Positions 32,840-41,900 of a DNA stretch of 64,000 nucleotides are shown one piece after another (position 1 is the stretch's first letter; each line of letters starts with the position of its first letter). The notes under the pieces are model-generated. The model had not been told where the DNA came from. It ran no database searches and was given only the letters and a program-made list of their open reading frames with translations. This DNA is from JADKFD01 sp050250665 (lineage in GTDB: Bacteria > Pseudomonadota > Gammaproteobacteria > Xanthomonadales > SZUA-5), in contig JBFWOF010000014.1 of the NCBI GenBank assembly GCA_050250665.1, positions 1-64,000 on the forward strand, given 5' to 3'. The position numbers were made by a program, and so were the translations under genes.

Positions 32840-35800
32840 GTGCAGGCAGGCACGCTGCTGGTCTGCGGCGCCGCTTTGTGGGTGGGCCTGCTGTTTGCCG
32901 CGGCAGTCTACGGCGAGCGCCGACCACAGGCTCTGGCGCGGCGTTGGGCCTGGATCTACGCCCTGTCGCTGGCGGTCTATTGCACCTCCTGGACCTTCTA
33001 CGGCACCGTGACCCAGGCCATGCGCCATGGCTGGTGGGTGCCGCCGACCTTCGTCGGCACCATCCTTCTGTACCTGCTGGCCTGGCCCATGCTGGAGCGT
33101 CTGGTGGATGAAGCCAGGCGCCGCAACAGCACCTCGATTGCCGATCTGCTGGCCTCGCGCTTCGGCAAGAGCACCGGTGTCGCCGCGCTGGCGACGGGCA
33201 TCGCCCTGATCGGACTGGTGCCCTACATCGCACTGCAGCTGAAAGCGGTGGCGCAGAGTTTCGATCTGCTGGCCGGTGCCCTGTTCATCGAGATCCCGCG
33301 CGGCTGGGGCGACAGCGCCGCTCCAGCTGCCGCGCTGATGGCGCTGTTCGCGATGGTCTTCGGCACCCGCCGCACCAGCGCCAGCGCCCATGGCGTGGTT
33401 CTGGCCATGGCTTTCGAATCGATCATCAAGCTGGTGGCGCTGCTGGCCGTGGGTGGCTACGCGGTATTCGTGCTCCATGGCGGTTTCGGCGATCTGGCCG
33501 AAGCGGCACGACAGTTGCCGGCACCGACCCCGCCGGGCGGCAATTTTCTGACCCTGGTGCTGCTCGGCGCGCTGGCCATGATCTCCCTGCCGCATCAGTT
33601 CCATCTGGCGGTGGTCGAGTGCCGGGATCCGGCGCATGTGCGCTCCGCGCGCTGGCTGTTTCCGGCCTATCTGTTGCTGATCAGCCTGTTTCTGCTGCCA
33701 CTGGCCTGGGCCGGGCAGCTGTCGCTGGCCGGCAGCGCCATCCCCAGCGATCTATACGTGCTCGGCCTGCCTCTGCAATCGGGTGCCGAGCCGCTGGCCA
33801 TCCTGGCCTTTCTCGGCGGCATGAGCGCGGCCTCGGGCATGGTGGTCATGGCCACGCTGACCCTGGGCATCATGGTCGGCAACCATTGGCTGACACCGCT
33901 GCTGTTGCCAGGTTCCGGTGGCGATCTGCGTCTGCGCGTGCTCTGGCAGCGGCGCGCGGTGATCGTCGCGGTGATGGCGAGCGCCTATCTGTATTCGCGC
34001 TTCATCGGTGCCGGCGAGGTGCTGGCCGATGTCGGTGCCGTGGCCTTTGCCGCACTCGCCCAGTTGGCGCCGGCGGTCCTGGCGGCCCTGTACTGGCCGG
34101 GCGCCAGTCGCCGTGGCGTGCTGGCCGGGCTGGCGGCGGGTTCTGCACTCTGGGGCTACACGCTGCTGCTGCCGGCGCTGGCGCACGGCGTCGGTGCGGC
34201 CGGCTGGCTGGCCAGCGGCCCCGGTGGCATCGGATTCCTGTCGCCGCACGGCTTGTTCGGTCTGGGTGGACTGGATTCGCTGACCCATGGCGTGTTCTGG
34301 AGTCTGTCGGTCAACGTGCTGGCCCTGATCTGGGTGTCGCGCAGCGAGGCCGAGAGCGCCAGTAGCGGCGATGGCGGCCGCCCGCTGACCCGGGCCGAAC
34401 TGCGCGAAGTGGCGGCACGTCTGCTCGAAGGTGGGCGCGTGACCCAGTTGATGGGGCCCGAGGCGCTCGACGAGGCCGTCACCGCCGCCGATGACCAGGC
34501 CCTGAGCGCGGTCGAACTGGAGCTCTCGGCGCTGGTGGGAGCGGCTTCGGCCCGGTTGCTGCTGGACGCCGCCCGACGTGGCGCCCGCGGCGAGCTGCAG
34601 GCCATGACCCAGGTGGTCGGCGAGGCCCGCGAAGCGGTGTCCTTCAGCCACGCCATCCTCGACACCGCGCTGGCCAACCTCAGTCAGGGCATTGCCGTGG
34701 TCGACGGCGAGCTGCGGCTGGTGGCCTGGAATCAGCGTTACGAGGCACTGCTGGGCTATCCGCCCGGATTTCTGCAGGTGGGCCGTCCGGTGGCTGATCT
34801 GTTCCGCTACAACGCCGAGCGCGGTCTGCTGGGTGAGGGCAGTCTCGATGAACTGGTGCAGCGGCGTCTGGACTATCTGCGACAGCGTTCCGCCTATGTC
34901 TTCGAGCGCGACTGGCCCGATGGCACCGTTATCGAAATCCGCGGCAATCCCATCGCTGGCGGCGGTTTCGTCAGCACCTATACCGACATCAGCGCCTTCC
35001 GTCGGGCCGAATCGGATTTGAAGACTGCCAACGAGACCCTGGAAGCCAGGGTCGATTCGCGCACCCGCGAATTGCTGGCCGCCACCCAGGAGGCTGAGCG
35101 CGCCAATCAGGCCAAGACCCGCTTTCTGGCCGCAATCAGCCACGATCTGCTGCAGCCACTGAATGCCGCAAACCTGTTCACGCACGCCCTGGCCCAGCAG
35201 CTCAAGCATCCCGAATACCAGAGCAGCGTGCACAACATTGCCAGCGCGCTCGGCAGCACAGAAACCCTGCTGGCTGGTTTGCTGGATCTGTCCCGGCTGG
35301 ACGCCGGCGGGCTGATGCCGCGGCCACGGCCGTTCCCGGCGCGGGAGCTGCTCGACACCCTGAGCACCGAATTCGGGCTGATGGCCAACGAGCGCGGATT
35401 GCGCCTGGTCATGGTGCCTTCCAGCCTGTGGCTGCACAGCGATCCGCAGCTGTTGCGGCGGGTACTGCAGAACTTCGTCGCCAACGCGCTGCGCTACACC
35501 CAGCGTGGCCAGGTACTGATCGGTCTGCGCCGACGCGGCATGCAGGCCGAATTTCTGGTCGGGGACACCGGTCCCGGCATCGCCGAGGCCGATCGCGAAC
35601 GGGTGTTCGACGAATTCCAGCGCCTGCCTGCGGCGCGCGAGGCGGCACCGGAGGGGCTGGGATTGGGTCTGGCGATCGCGGCGCGCATCACCCGCTTGCT
35701 GGAGCTGCCGATGGTGCTGCAGAGCCGTCCCGGACGCGGCACCCTGATCGGCGTACGCGTGCCGCTCTGCGCGCCAGTGCCCCGGGTTGCAGCGCCAGCC

Positions 35801-36184
35801 TCGGCAATGCCACGGCCCATTGCCAGCGGGCGTCGGGTACTGCTGGTGGACAACGAGCCGGAGGGCGTGCGTGCACTGGCGGCGCTGCTCCAAACCTGGG
35901 GCATCGAGGTGCTCAGCGCCAACGACGGGCAGCAGGCCAGCGCCGTGCTGACGCAGGGCTCGGTCGACGCGTGGATCCTCGATTATCACCTCGACCGTGG
36001 CGATACCGGACTGGCCTTGCGGCAACGGCTGCGGGCCCAGTTTGGCGCCTGTCCGGCGGTTCTGGTCAGCGCCGATCATGGCCCGGAGCTGCGCACGCTG
36101 GCGGCCGAGCAGGAGATTCACCTGCTGCACAAGCCGATCAAGCCGCTGGCACTGCGCTCGCTGTTGTCGCGGCTCTGGGCCTGA
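32840..36184 (+). CDS. Hybrid histidine kinase fused to an SLC5-like transporter domain
   Basis: A 1,114-residue sensor. The N-terminal half (residues 1-490) is a sodium/solute symporter-like membrane domain with about 12-13 helices. After a linker come a PAS domain (about 605-725: LANLSQGIAVVDG with YTDISAFRRAES), a coiled coil, HisKA with phospho-His768 in AAISHDLLQPLN, a HATPase domain (NFVANALRYT; DTGPGIAEADRE; GLGLGLAIAARI) and a C-terminal receiver (RVLLVDNEPEG; Asp1048 in ILDYHLD; Lys in LLHKPIKP). CbrA, ErcS-type and related sensors of pseudomonads share this layout. The start is the GTG directly after the regulator stop codon (TGAGTG). The ligand may be a substrate bound by the transporter part, which is an inference. 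Confidence 0.93.
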   Translation: MQAGTLLVCGAALWVGLLFAAAVYGERRPQALARRWAWIYALSLAVYCTSWTFYGTVTQAMRHGWWVPPTFVGTILLYLLAWPMLERLVDEARRRNSTSIADLLASRFGKSTGVAALATGIALIGLVPYIALQLKAVAQSFDLLAGALFIEIPRGWGDSAAPAAALMALFAMVFGTRRTSASAHGVVLAMAFESIIKLVALLAVGGYAVFVLHGGFGDLAEAARQLPAPTPPGGNFLTLVLLGALAMISLPHQFHLAVVECRDPAHVRSARWLFPAYLLLISLFLLPLAWAGQLSLAGSAIPSDLYVLGLPLQSGAEPLAILAFLGGMSAASGMVVMATLTLGIMVGNHWLTPLLLPGSGGDLRLRVLWQRRAVIVAVMASAYLYSRFIGAGEVLADVGAVAFAALAQLAPAVLAALYWPGASRRGVLAGLAAGSALWGYTLLLPALAHGVGAAGWLASGPGGIGFLSPHGLFGLGGLDSLTHGVFWSLSVNVLALIWVSRSEAESASSGDGGRPLTRAELREVAARLLEGGRVTQLMGPEALDEAVTAADDQALSAVELELSALVGAASARLLLDAARRGARGELQAMTQVVGEAREAVSFSHAILDTALANLSQGIAVVDGELRLVAWNQRYEALLGYPPGFLQVGRPVADLFRYNAERGLLGEGSLDELVQRRLDYLRQRSAYVFERDWPDGTVIEIRGNPIAGGGFVSTYTDISAFRRAESDLKTANETLEARVDSRTRELLAATQEAERANQAKTRFLAAISHDLLQPLNAANLFTHALAQQLKHPEYQSSVHNIASALGSTETLLAGLLDLSRLDAGGLMPRPRPFPARELLDTLSTEFGLMANERGLRLVMVPSSLWLHSDPQLLRRVLQNFVANALRYTQRGQVLIGLRRRGMQAEFLVGDTGPGIAEADRERVFDEFQRLPAAREAAPEGLGLGLAIAARITRLLELPMVLQSRPGRGTLIGVRVPLCAPVPRVAAPASAMPRPIASGRRVLLVDNEPEGVRALAALLQTWGIEVLSANDGQQASAVLTQGSVDAWILDYHLDRGDTGLALRQRLRAQFGACPAVLVSADHGPELRTLAAEQEIHLLHKPIKPLALRSLLSRLWA

Positions 36185-36281
36185 GCCGGCAAGGTGCCCG
36201 TTTGGCGCATGTCCGATCGGGCAATGGTCCGGCGCGGCTCTGCAGCGTAGGATCGGCGCAACTTCGCTCAGCCCCGGACTC

Positions 36282-38156
36282 ATGCGCCAAACCCTGATGT
36301 TGCTACTGCTCGCGCTCGGAGGTTGCGCGACCATGACTCAAGAATCCACATTGACCCGATCGGCGCCCAGCGCCCAGGAGCTGCGCAGCGACGATCTGCT
36401 CAGCGCCGGGCTGGGACTGGCGGGGCTGGCCGCTGCCAAACCGCCAGCAGTCAGCAACGATGCCGCCGGACGCCGGCGCCTGGCCTACTACGGCAACTGG
36501 CGCGGTATTGCCGATCTGTCGGCTGCTGGCGGCTATGGTCAGCTCTATGGTCATGTCCAGGCGGTGCCCGGCGTCGAAATCAGCACCTGGATCGGCGAAG
36601 TCGGCCTGTGGCAGCCGCATGGCGTGCTGCTGCAGATTCCAGACAGCTTTGATCCGCAGCGACCCTGTCTGGTGGTGGCGCCGGTATCGGGCTCGCGCGG
36701 GGTCTATGGCGCGCTGGCGACGGCCGGCGCTTGGGCGCTGTCGCACGGTTGTGCCGTGGTCTACACCGACAAGGGCGCCGGTACCGGTTTCTACGATCTG
36801 GACGCGGCCATCGGCCTGTCCATAGACGGCGAGCCGGTGGCGCCGGGTCCGAACGCCGGCTTCAATGCCGACGCCGCGCCGCCCTTCAGCTCGGAAGTCC
36901 GTGGCGTGGCCATCAAGCACGCCCATTCCAAGGACAATCCGGAAGCGCATTGGGGGCGCATGACCCTGTCGGCGGCGCGTTTCGCCCTGCTGCTGCTGGA
37001 GGACAAGTTCCCCGGGCACCGCTTCCGCGCCAGCAACACCCTGGTCATTGCTGCCAGCATCTCCAACGGCGCCGGCGCGGTGCTGCACGCGATCGAGCAG
37101 GATGACAGCGGGCTCATCGACGCGGTGGTCGCAGCCGCACCGCAGATCAGCGTCGAAGGCGTGCCGAGCCTGCTCGACTACGCCACCCAGGCGGCGCTGC
37201 TGGCGCCCTGCGCGCAGCTGCTGCCGGAGATGGCGGGCACGCCGCTGGCGCCCTATCTGGTACTGCGCAAGGCCGAGTTCGAGGCCCGTTGCGCCAGCCT
37301 GGCGGGCAGTGGCTGGGTCGCGGGAGCCGACACCGCAGCCCAGGCCCGATCGGCCTACGCACGCTTGCGCGCGCTCGGGTTTCCGCCGACGGCACTGGCC
37401 AACAATGCCACCAATATTGCCGCCGATATCTGGCGCGCGGTGGCTGTCACCTACGCCCAGAGCTACGCCCGCGCCGGCGCCGATGAGCAGCTGTGCGGCT
37501 ATCGCTTCGCCATGGTCGATGCCCAGGGCCAGCCGCGCCCGGCAACTGCCGCCGACCGTGAGCAGTGGTTTGCAAGCTCCTCGGGCATCGCGCCCAGCGC
37601 CGGTGTGCAGATCATCGGTCCCAAGGGAGATCCCGCCGACCCGGCGCTGGCCGGCATCGGCTGCCTGCGCCAGGCCTACGATTCGGCAACACCGATCGGT
37701 GATCGCCTGCGTGGCGGCGAGCGCGAGCTGCGGGCGCTGGGCGTGTTGCCCGATCGACCCGTGGTCATCATTCATGGCCGCGAGGACGGCCTGATTCCGG
37801 TCGGGGCCACGGCCAGGCCCTATGTCGAATCCGCCCTGCGTCACGGCGCCAGCCAGCTCTCCTACTGGGAGATCGAACACGCCCAGCATTTCGACGCTTT
37901 CCTGATGCAGCCGGCCTACGCCGAGCGCCATGTGCCCTTGTTGCCGTACTTCTATCAGGCCCTGGATCAGGTCCACGCCAGACTGCAGGGCGGTCCGCCG
38001 CCAGCGCCGAGCCAGGTCGTGCGCAGCCAGCGCCGCGGCGCTGCAGCCGATGGCGGCGTACCTCCGTTGACCCCGGCCCATCTGGGGCAGGTCCGAGCCG
38101 ATCCGGGCAGGGACGCGATCACCTTGCAGGGCGAGCGACTGGTGGTGCCGGACTGA
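36282..38156 (+). CDS. 3-hydroxybutyrate oligomer hydrolase-like lipoprotein
   Basis: A 624-residue exported hydrolase. The ATG at 36282 gives a lipoprotein signal MRQTLMLLLLALGGC with a perfect lipobox. The body resembles the D-3-hydroxybutyrate oligomer hydrolase family: PCLVVAPVSGSRGVYGALAT, CAVVYTDKGAGTGFYDLD, a probable nucleophile in AASISNGAGAV, and VVIIHGREDGLIPV with a His near the end in EIEHAQHFDAF. Family members degrade oligomers released from poly-3-hydroxybutyrate. Secreted members are often non-lipidated; here anchoring to the outer membrane is predicted. A longer frame exists upstream but overlaps the kinase gene. The gene starts about 100 bp after the kinase stop. Confidence 0.87.
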   Translation: MRQTLMLLLLALGGCATMTQESTLTRSAPSAQELRSDDLLSAGLGLAGLAAAKPPAVSNDAAGRRRLAYYGNWRGIADLSAAGGYGQLYGHVQAVPGVEISTWIGEVGLWQPHGVLLQIPDSFDPQRPCLVVAPVSGSRGVYGALATAGAWALSHGCAVVYTDKGAGTGFYDLDAAIGLSIDGEPVAPGPNAGFNADAAPPFSSEVRGVAIKHAHSKDNPEAHWGRMTLSAARFALLLLEDKFPGHRFRASNTLVIAASISNGAGAVLHAIEQDDSGLIDAVVAAAPQISVEGVPSLLDYATQAALLAPCAQLLPEMAGTPLAPYLVLRKAEFEARCASLAGSGWVAGADTAAQARSAYARLRALGFPPTALANNATNIAADIWRAVAVTYAQSYARAGADEQLCGYRFAMVDAQGQPRPATAADREQWFASSSGIAPSAGVQIIGPKGDPADPALAGIGCLRQAYDSATPIGDRLRGGERELRALGVLPDRPVVIIHGREDGLIPVGATARPYVESALRHGASQLSYWEIEHAQHFDAFLMQPAYAERHVPLLPYFYQALDQVHARLQGGPPPAPSQVVRSQRRGAAADGGVPPLTPAHLGQVRADPGRDAITLQGERLVVPD

Positions 38157-38202
38157 GAGGCGGCGGGGTAGGGGGCAGGGTGCGCTGGCTTGCGGATCGG
38201 AC

Positions 38203-38220
38203 GGGACACGGGACACGGGA
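38203..38220. repeat. Heptanucleotide repeat (GGGACAC)2.5
   Basis: Short tract with a period of 7, on the left of the palindrome 38241-38325; its counterpart on the right (38334-38361) has the reverse-complement type. Confidence 0.8.
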
Positions 38221-38240
38221 TCAGCGTGTCCCTGAGTTGG

Positions 38241-38325
38241 CGTCATTGCGAGGAACGGAGTGACGAAGCAATCCAGAATCTTGCGACCCGGTCTCTGGAT
38301 TGCTTCGCTGCGCTCGCAATGACGC
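38241..38325. repeat. CATTGCGAG palindromic repeat between heptamer tracts
   Basis: Complete copy, GCGTCATTGCGAGGAACGGAG to CGCTCGCAATGACGCC, with arms GAAGCAATCCAG and CTGGATTGCTTC. Confidence 0.9.
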
Positions 38326-38333
38326 CGGATTTT

Positions 38334-38361
38334 CCCGTGCCCCGTGCCCCGAGTCCCGAGT
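38334..38361. repeat. Heptanucleotide tract (CCCGTGC)2(CCCGAGT)2
   Basis: Four units, period 7, starting nine bases after the palindrome. It mirrors GGGACAC on the other side. Confidence 0.88.
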
Positions 38362-38394
38362 GTTTGCCCGACACTGCGCACGGGCCCTGAACTG

Positions 38395-38466
38395 TAGGTT
38401 GGGCTAAGCGCAGCGTGCCCAACATTGGACGCTGGTGTTGGGCACGCTGCGCTTAGCCCAACCTAC
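38395..38466. repeat. GTAGGTTGGGC long hairpin repeat, second copy
   Basis: Nearly perfect inverted repeat with arms of about 31 bp (GTAGGTTGGGCTAAGCGCAG ... ) and a short loop. It shares its ends with 5750-5831 but not the inner stem sequence. Confidence 0.92.
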
Positions 38467-38768
38467 ATCCGCGGCCACAAATCAACACGTCACGACATGG
38501 GTTCATGGGGAGCCACCTGTGTCTGCCCGACATTGCGCACGGGCCCCGAGCCAGAGTGTGAGGTAGCGCGGCTCCGGCGCGCGGCGAATCGGGATGTGCG
38601 CCAGGGCTGTTCGCGCCGGCGGCCGCGGCATGGCCTGCCGGGCGCCGCGCGCTTTTCATCGCTGCGCGCAGCCCAGGCTGCCGGGCGCGCGGACCCGGCC
38701 TACGTCATCGCTCCGACGTCGCTGTCGGTCAGACTCTGAACATTGAGGGACCTGCGATATGGGTTTAT

Positions 38769-38848
38769 GGGGAGCGCAGCGAAGCAATCCCGACACACTG
38801 CCCCAGAAGCACTGGATTGCTTCGTCACTCCGTTCCTCGCAATGACGC
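38769..38848. repeat. CATTGCGAG palindromic repeat, left end lost
   Basis: GGAGCGCAGCGAAGCAATCC, loop, then CTGGATTGC to CTCGCAATGACGCC. It lacks the GTCATTGCG end on the left. Confidence 0.85.
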
Positions 38849-38867
38849 CAGATCAGGGACATGCTGG

Positions 38868-38923
38868 TCCCAAGTCCCAAGTCCCGAGTCCCGAGTCCCG
38901 AGTCCCGAGTCCCGAGTCCCGAT
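38868..38923. repeat. Heptanucleotide tract (TCCCAAG)2(TCCCGAG)5
   Basis: Eight units with period 7 starting 20 bp after the palindrome at 38769-38848 and ending 15 bp before the stop of the RDD gene. 38157-38937 holds only repeats, including the GCGCGGCTCCGGCGCGC near-palindrome around 38566, and no gene. Confidence 0.93.
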
Positions 38924-38937
38924 ACAGGCCCGGCTCA

Positions 38938-39927
38938 TTAATAGCCCGCCAACTCGTAGGCGATGCGCATCCATACGCCGTCCATGACCATCACCCAGGC
39001 GAAGACCAATGCCCCGAGCGCCAGCCACCACTGATTGCTGCTGAGCGGCGTGCGCTGCACCTTCAGTCCCAGCGTTTGATCCCAGGAGGTCAAACCGCTG
39101 TTGGAGAGCTTGCCGAAGGCAACTGCATAGGTGAACAGCACGAAGGGCGGAATCAGCAGGGCCTGTCCGGCCAACGCCACGCGGGTGGCGCGCTGCAGGG
39201 CGGTGGAAATGCCCGGCGCCGCGCCACGGCCGTTGACCACGCGCAAGCCGAGTAGCCACTTGCCCGGGGTATAGCCACTCAAGCCCAGCAGCAGGGCTTC
39301 CAGCGGCAAGGCCAGCACCAGCAGCACGATCAGCGCGGCAATCACCGACTGCTGCATCTCCTGCTCTGGCGTGGACAACAGCCAGACGCCGGTGCGAATG
39401 CCAATGATGCTGACCAGCGCCCAGCTGATACCGCCGAGCAGAGCCAGATCGATCTGCCGGGCGAAGAAGCGGCGCAGTGCTTCACCAGCCCGTTCCTGGC
39501 TCTGCGCGGTCAGTGCCTTGCGCTGGTCAGCCTTGAGCAGGCTTTCGGTCGCGGCCATCGCCTCGGCCTTGTGCGTGGACAGATCGGACCAGGCCGGACC
39601 CTTGCGATGCGCCGGGACCTCGTTGGCCTGGCTGCCGTCGCGCTTCTGGTTGTCGCGGGCGCGCGCAGTCTTGGCGGCAGGCTTGTTGCTGCTCTTGGCA
39701 ACGCCGGGGCGCGACGTTGGCGGCTTGGGTGGCGCATCTGCAGCGCTGCCGCCCATGCCCAGCGCCCGCCGCAGCGGCACCCACTCGGCCTGGCGCAGGG
39801 TCCACACCAGATGCTGATCGCCGATTTTTCCCTGCTCGCGCATCTCCAGCAGCTGCGGTCGGGTCAACGGTCCAATGGCCCGACCTTCAGGATCTGCTAC
39901 AAACCAGCCATCACCGCTTTCGATCAT
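38938..39927 (-). CDS. RDD family membrane protein with N-terminal GYF-like domain
   Basis: A 329-residue protein. The N-terminus (residues 1-60) is a GYF_2-type domain (GWFVADPEGRAIGPLTRPQL; VWTLRQAEWVPLRRAL) that often binds proline-rich or partner sequences. A low-complexity charged linker follows, then an RDD membrane domain with about four helices (RRFFARQIDLALLGGISWAL with the Arg-Asp pair; TPGKWLLGLRVVNGRG). The ATG at 39927 starts directly before the GYF-like domain; ATGs upstream (40005, 40032) extend it without clear homology. RDD proteins are linked to ion or proton exchange and membrane proteases, but the function is not set here. It is divergent from lipB. Confidence 0.85.
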   Translation of the reverse strand: MIESGDGWFVADPEGRAIGPLTRPQLLEMREQGKIGDQHLVWTLRQAEWVPLRRALGMGGSAADAPPKPPTSRPGVAKSSNKPAAKTARARDNQKRDGSQANEVPAHRKGPAWSDLSTHKAEAMAATESLLKADQRKALTAQSQERAGEALRRFFARQIDLALLGGISWALVSIIGIRTGVWLLSTPEQEMQQSVIAALIVLLVLALPLEALLLGLSGYTPGKWLLGLRVVNGRGAAPGISTALQRATRVALAGQALLIPPFVLFTYAVAFGKLSNSGLTSWDQTLGLKVQRTPLSSNQWWLALGALVFAWVMVMDGVWMRIAYELAGY

Positions 39928-40070
39928 GGGATGCACCTGCGCCTGGATTCGTTGACCACTGCCAATACTGGACACACCGGCACTCGATCGCCAGTCTTGT
40001 GACATACAGTGCCGGAAACAGCGACGGCACACAGGCGCGAATGCGCCATCGCCCGCGCTATCCTTCGCCG

Positions 40071-40736
40071 ATGAGCACCCCTTCGATTCAGGCCCGCTGG
40101 CTCGGGCGCCAGCCCTATGAGCCCATCTGGCGGGCGATGCAGGCCTATACCGACGCGCGCGACAGCGCCACGCCGGATGAGATCTGGCTGATGGACCATG
40201 AGCCAGTGTTCACCCTGGGACAGGCCGGCAAGCTCGAACATGTGCTCGCGCCCGGCGATATTCCGGTGATTCCGGTGGATCGCGGAGGTCAGGTGACCTA
40301 TCACGGCCCAGGTCAGCTGGTGGCCTATCCACTTCTGGACCTGCGCCGACTTGGTCTGGGCGTGCGCGAGCTGGTGCAGCGACTGGAACAGGTGGGCATC
40401 GATCTGCTGGCGGAATTCGACATCGATGCGGAGCGCCGCGCCGGCGCGCCGGGTCTGTATGTCGCCGGGCGCAAGATCCTGGCCATCGGCATTCGGGTTC
40501 GTCGCGGCTGTACCTTTCATGGCATAGCACTCAATGCCGACCTTGATCTGGAGCCCTTTGGCCGCATCAATCCCTGTGGCTATCGGGGTCTGGAAGTCAC
40601 CCAGATCGCCGATTTTCAGCCCACGCCGGCCCTGCCGGAGCTGGCATTACGTTATCTGCATCGATTCTGTGCGAGTTTTGGGCATGCCGCACTGCCGCAA
40701 ATTGCCACGGATCTGCCGCAGCCCACGCCGGCCTGA
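40071..40736 (+). CDS. lipB: Octanoyl-[acyl-carrier-protein]:protein transferase LipB
   Basis: A 221-residue cytoplasmic enzyme that moves the octanoyl chain from ACP to lipoyl domains of 2-oxoacid dehydrogenases and GcvH. Motifs: DHEPVFTLGQAGK, DRGGQVTYHGPGQLVAYPL, catalytic Lys135 in GRKILAIGIR and the acyl-carrying Cys169 in NPCGYRG. The ATG at 40071 gives the family's usual length. lipA follows 68 bp downstream on the same strand. Confidence 0.97.
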   Translation: MSTPSIQARWLGRQPYEPIWRAMQAYTDARDSATPDEIWLMDHEPVFTLGQAGKLEHVLAPGDIPVIPVDRGGQVTYHGPGQLVAYPLLDLRRLGLGVRELVQRLEQVGIDLLAEFDIDAERRAGAPGLYVAGRKILAIGIRVRRGCTFHGIALNADLDLEPFGRINPCGYRGLEVTQIADFQPTPALPELALRYLHRFCASFGHAALPQIATDLPQPTPA

Positions 40737-40804
40737 TCACTTTCGACCGGCGCCCAGCGTGTACGATTCATTCTGAAGTCACTGTCCCCGTCCCAGAGAA
40801 GTTC

Positions 40805-41788
40805 ATGTCCCAACTGCAAGCTGACAAGACCATTCCGGCCCTGGTGGTGGGTGAAAAGCAACTCGGCGAGAGCAAGATCGCTCGCAATCCGGTCACTTTT
40901 GACCCGGACCGGCCGGCGCTGCGCAAGCCCAGCTGGATTCGTGTGCGCCTGCCGCAAGGCAATGCCGTCGAGCGGCTCAAGGCGAGTCTGCGCGCCAACC
41001 AGCTGGTGACCGTGTGCGAAGAGGCCTCGTGTCCGAACATCCACGAATGTTTCAGCAAGGGCACGGCGACCTTCATGATCCTGGGGGATATCTGCACCCG
41101 GCGCTGCGCCTTCTGCGATATCGGCCATGGCCGCCCGAAACCACCGGACGTCAATGAACCGGCCAATCTGGCCCGCACCATCCGCGACATGAATCTGCGC
41201 TATGTGGTCATCACCTCGGTCGATCGTGATGATCTGCGCGATGGTGGCGCTCAGCATTTTGTCGACTGCATCACTGCGGTCCGGGAACTCAGCCCGCAAA
41301 TCGTGGTCGAGATACTGACGCCGGATTTTCGCGGCAAGGGCAGAATGGAGCGCGCGTTGGAGGTTTTCCTGGCGGGACCGCCCGATGTCTTCAACCACAA
41401 TCTGGAGACGGTGCGCGAGCGCTATCGCGAAGTCCGCCCCGGCGCTGACTACGACTGGTCGCTCAAGCTGCTGCAGCGTTTCAAGGCCCAGCACCCGAGT
41501 GTACCGACCAAGTCCGGAATCATGCTGGGTCTGGGTGAAACCCTGGACGAAGTGCATCAGGCGCTGCGCGATCTGCGTGCCCACGATGTCGAGATGGTGA
41601 CCATCGGCCAGTATCTGCAGCCCAGCGCCCACCATCACCCGGTGATCCGATACTGGACGCCGGAGGAATTCGAGGCCCTGCGCGTGTTCGGCGAGGAGTT
41701 GGGATTCAGCCACGTGGCCAGCGGGCCGCTGGTGCGTTCCTCCTACCACGCCGACCTGCAGGCGCACGCCGCGGGCGTGGTTGCTTGA
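40805..41788 (+). CDS. lipA: Lipoyl synthase LipA
   Basis: A 327-residue radical SAM enzyme that inserts two sulfur atoms into the octanoyl chain to make lipoate. The auxiliary cluster ligands are Cys71, Cys76 and Cys82 (CEEASCPNIHEC). The radical SAM motif CxxxCxxC is Cys97, Cys101 and Cys104 (CTRRCAFC). VDRDDLRDGG, NHNLETV and the C-terminal VRSSYHAD with the conserved Ser ligand are present. It completes the lipoate pathway with lipB. Confidence 0.98.
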   Translation: MSQLQADKTIPALVVGEKQLGESKIARNPVTFDPDRPALRKPSWIRVRLPQGNAVERLKASLRANQLVTVCEEASCPNIHECFSKGTATFMILGDICTRRCAFCDIGHGRPKPPDVNEPANLARTIRDMNLRYVVITSVDRDDLRDGGAQHFVDCITAVRELSPQIVVEILTPDFRGKGRMERALEVFLAGPPDVFNHNLETVRERYREVRPGADYDWSLKLLQRFKAQHPSVPTKSGIMLGLGETLDEVHQALRDLRAHDVEMVTIGQYLQPSAHHHPVIRYWTPEEFEALRVFGEELGFSHVASGPLVRSSYHADLQAHAAGVVA

Positions 41789-41900
41789 GGCCGCGCCAGA
41801 CAGCAACAAAATTCACAGACGGAGTCGATTCCGCGACTTCCGTCACTTGCTCCCGACTGGCGCCGGGAGCACTGTTGGCACCCTCAACTGGAGATTTGCG

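Noticed and set aside
33752..36334. 860-residue frame antisense to the hybrid kinase
   Set aside because: It is rich in Gln, His and Arg, has no domain or start signal, and lies opposite a well-supported gene. Long antisense frames are expected in high-GC DNA.
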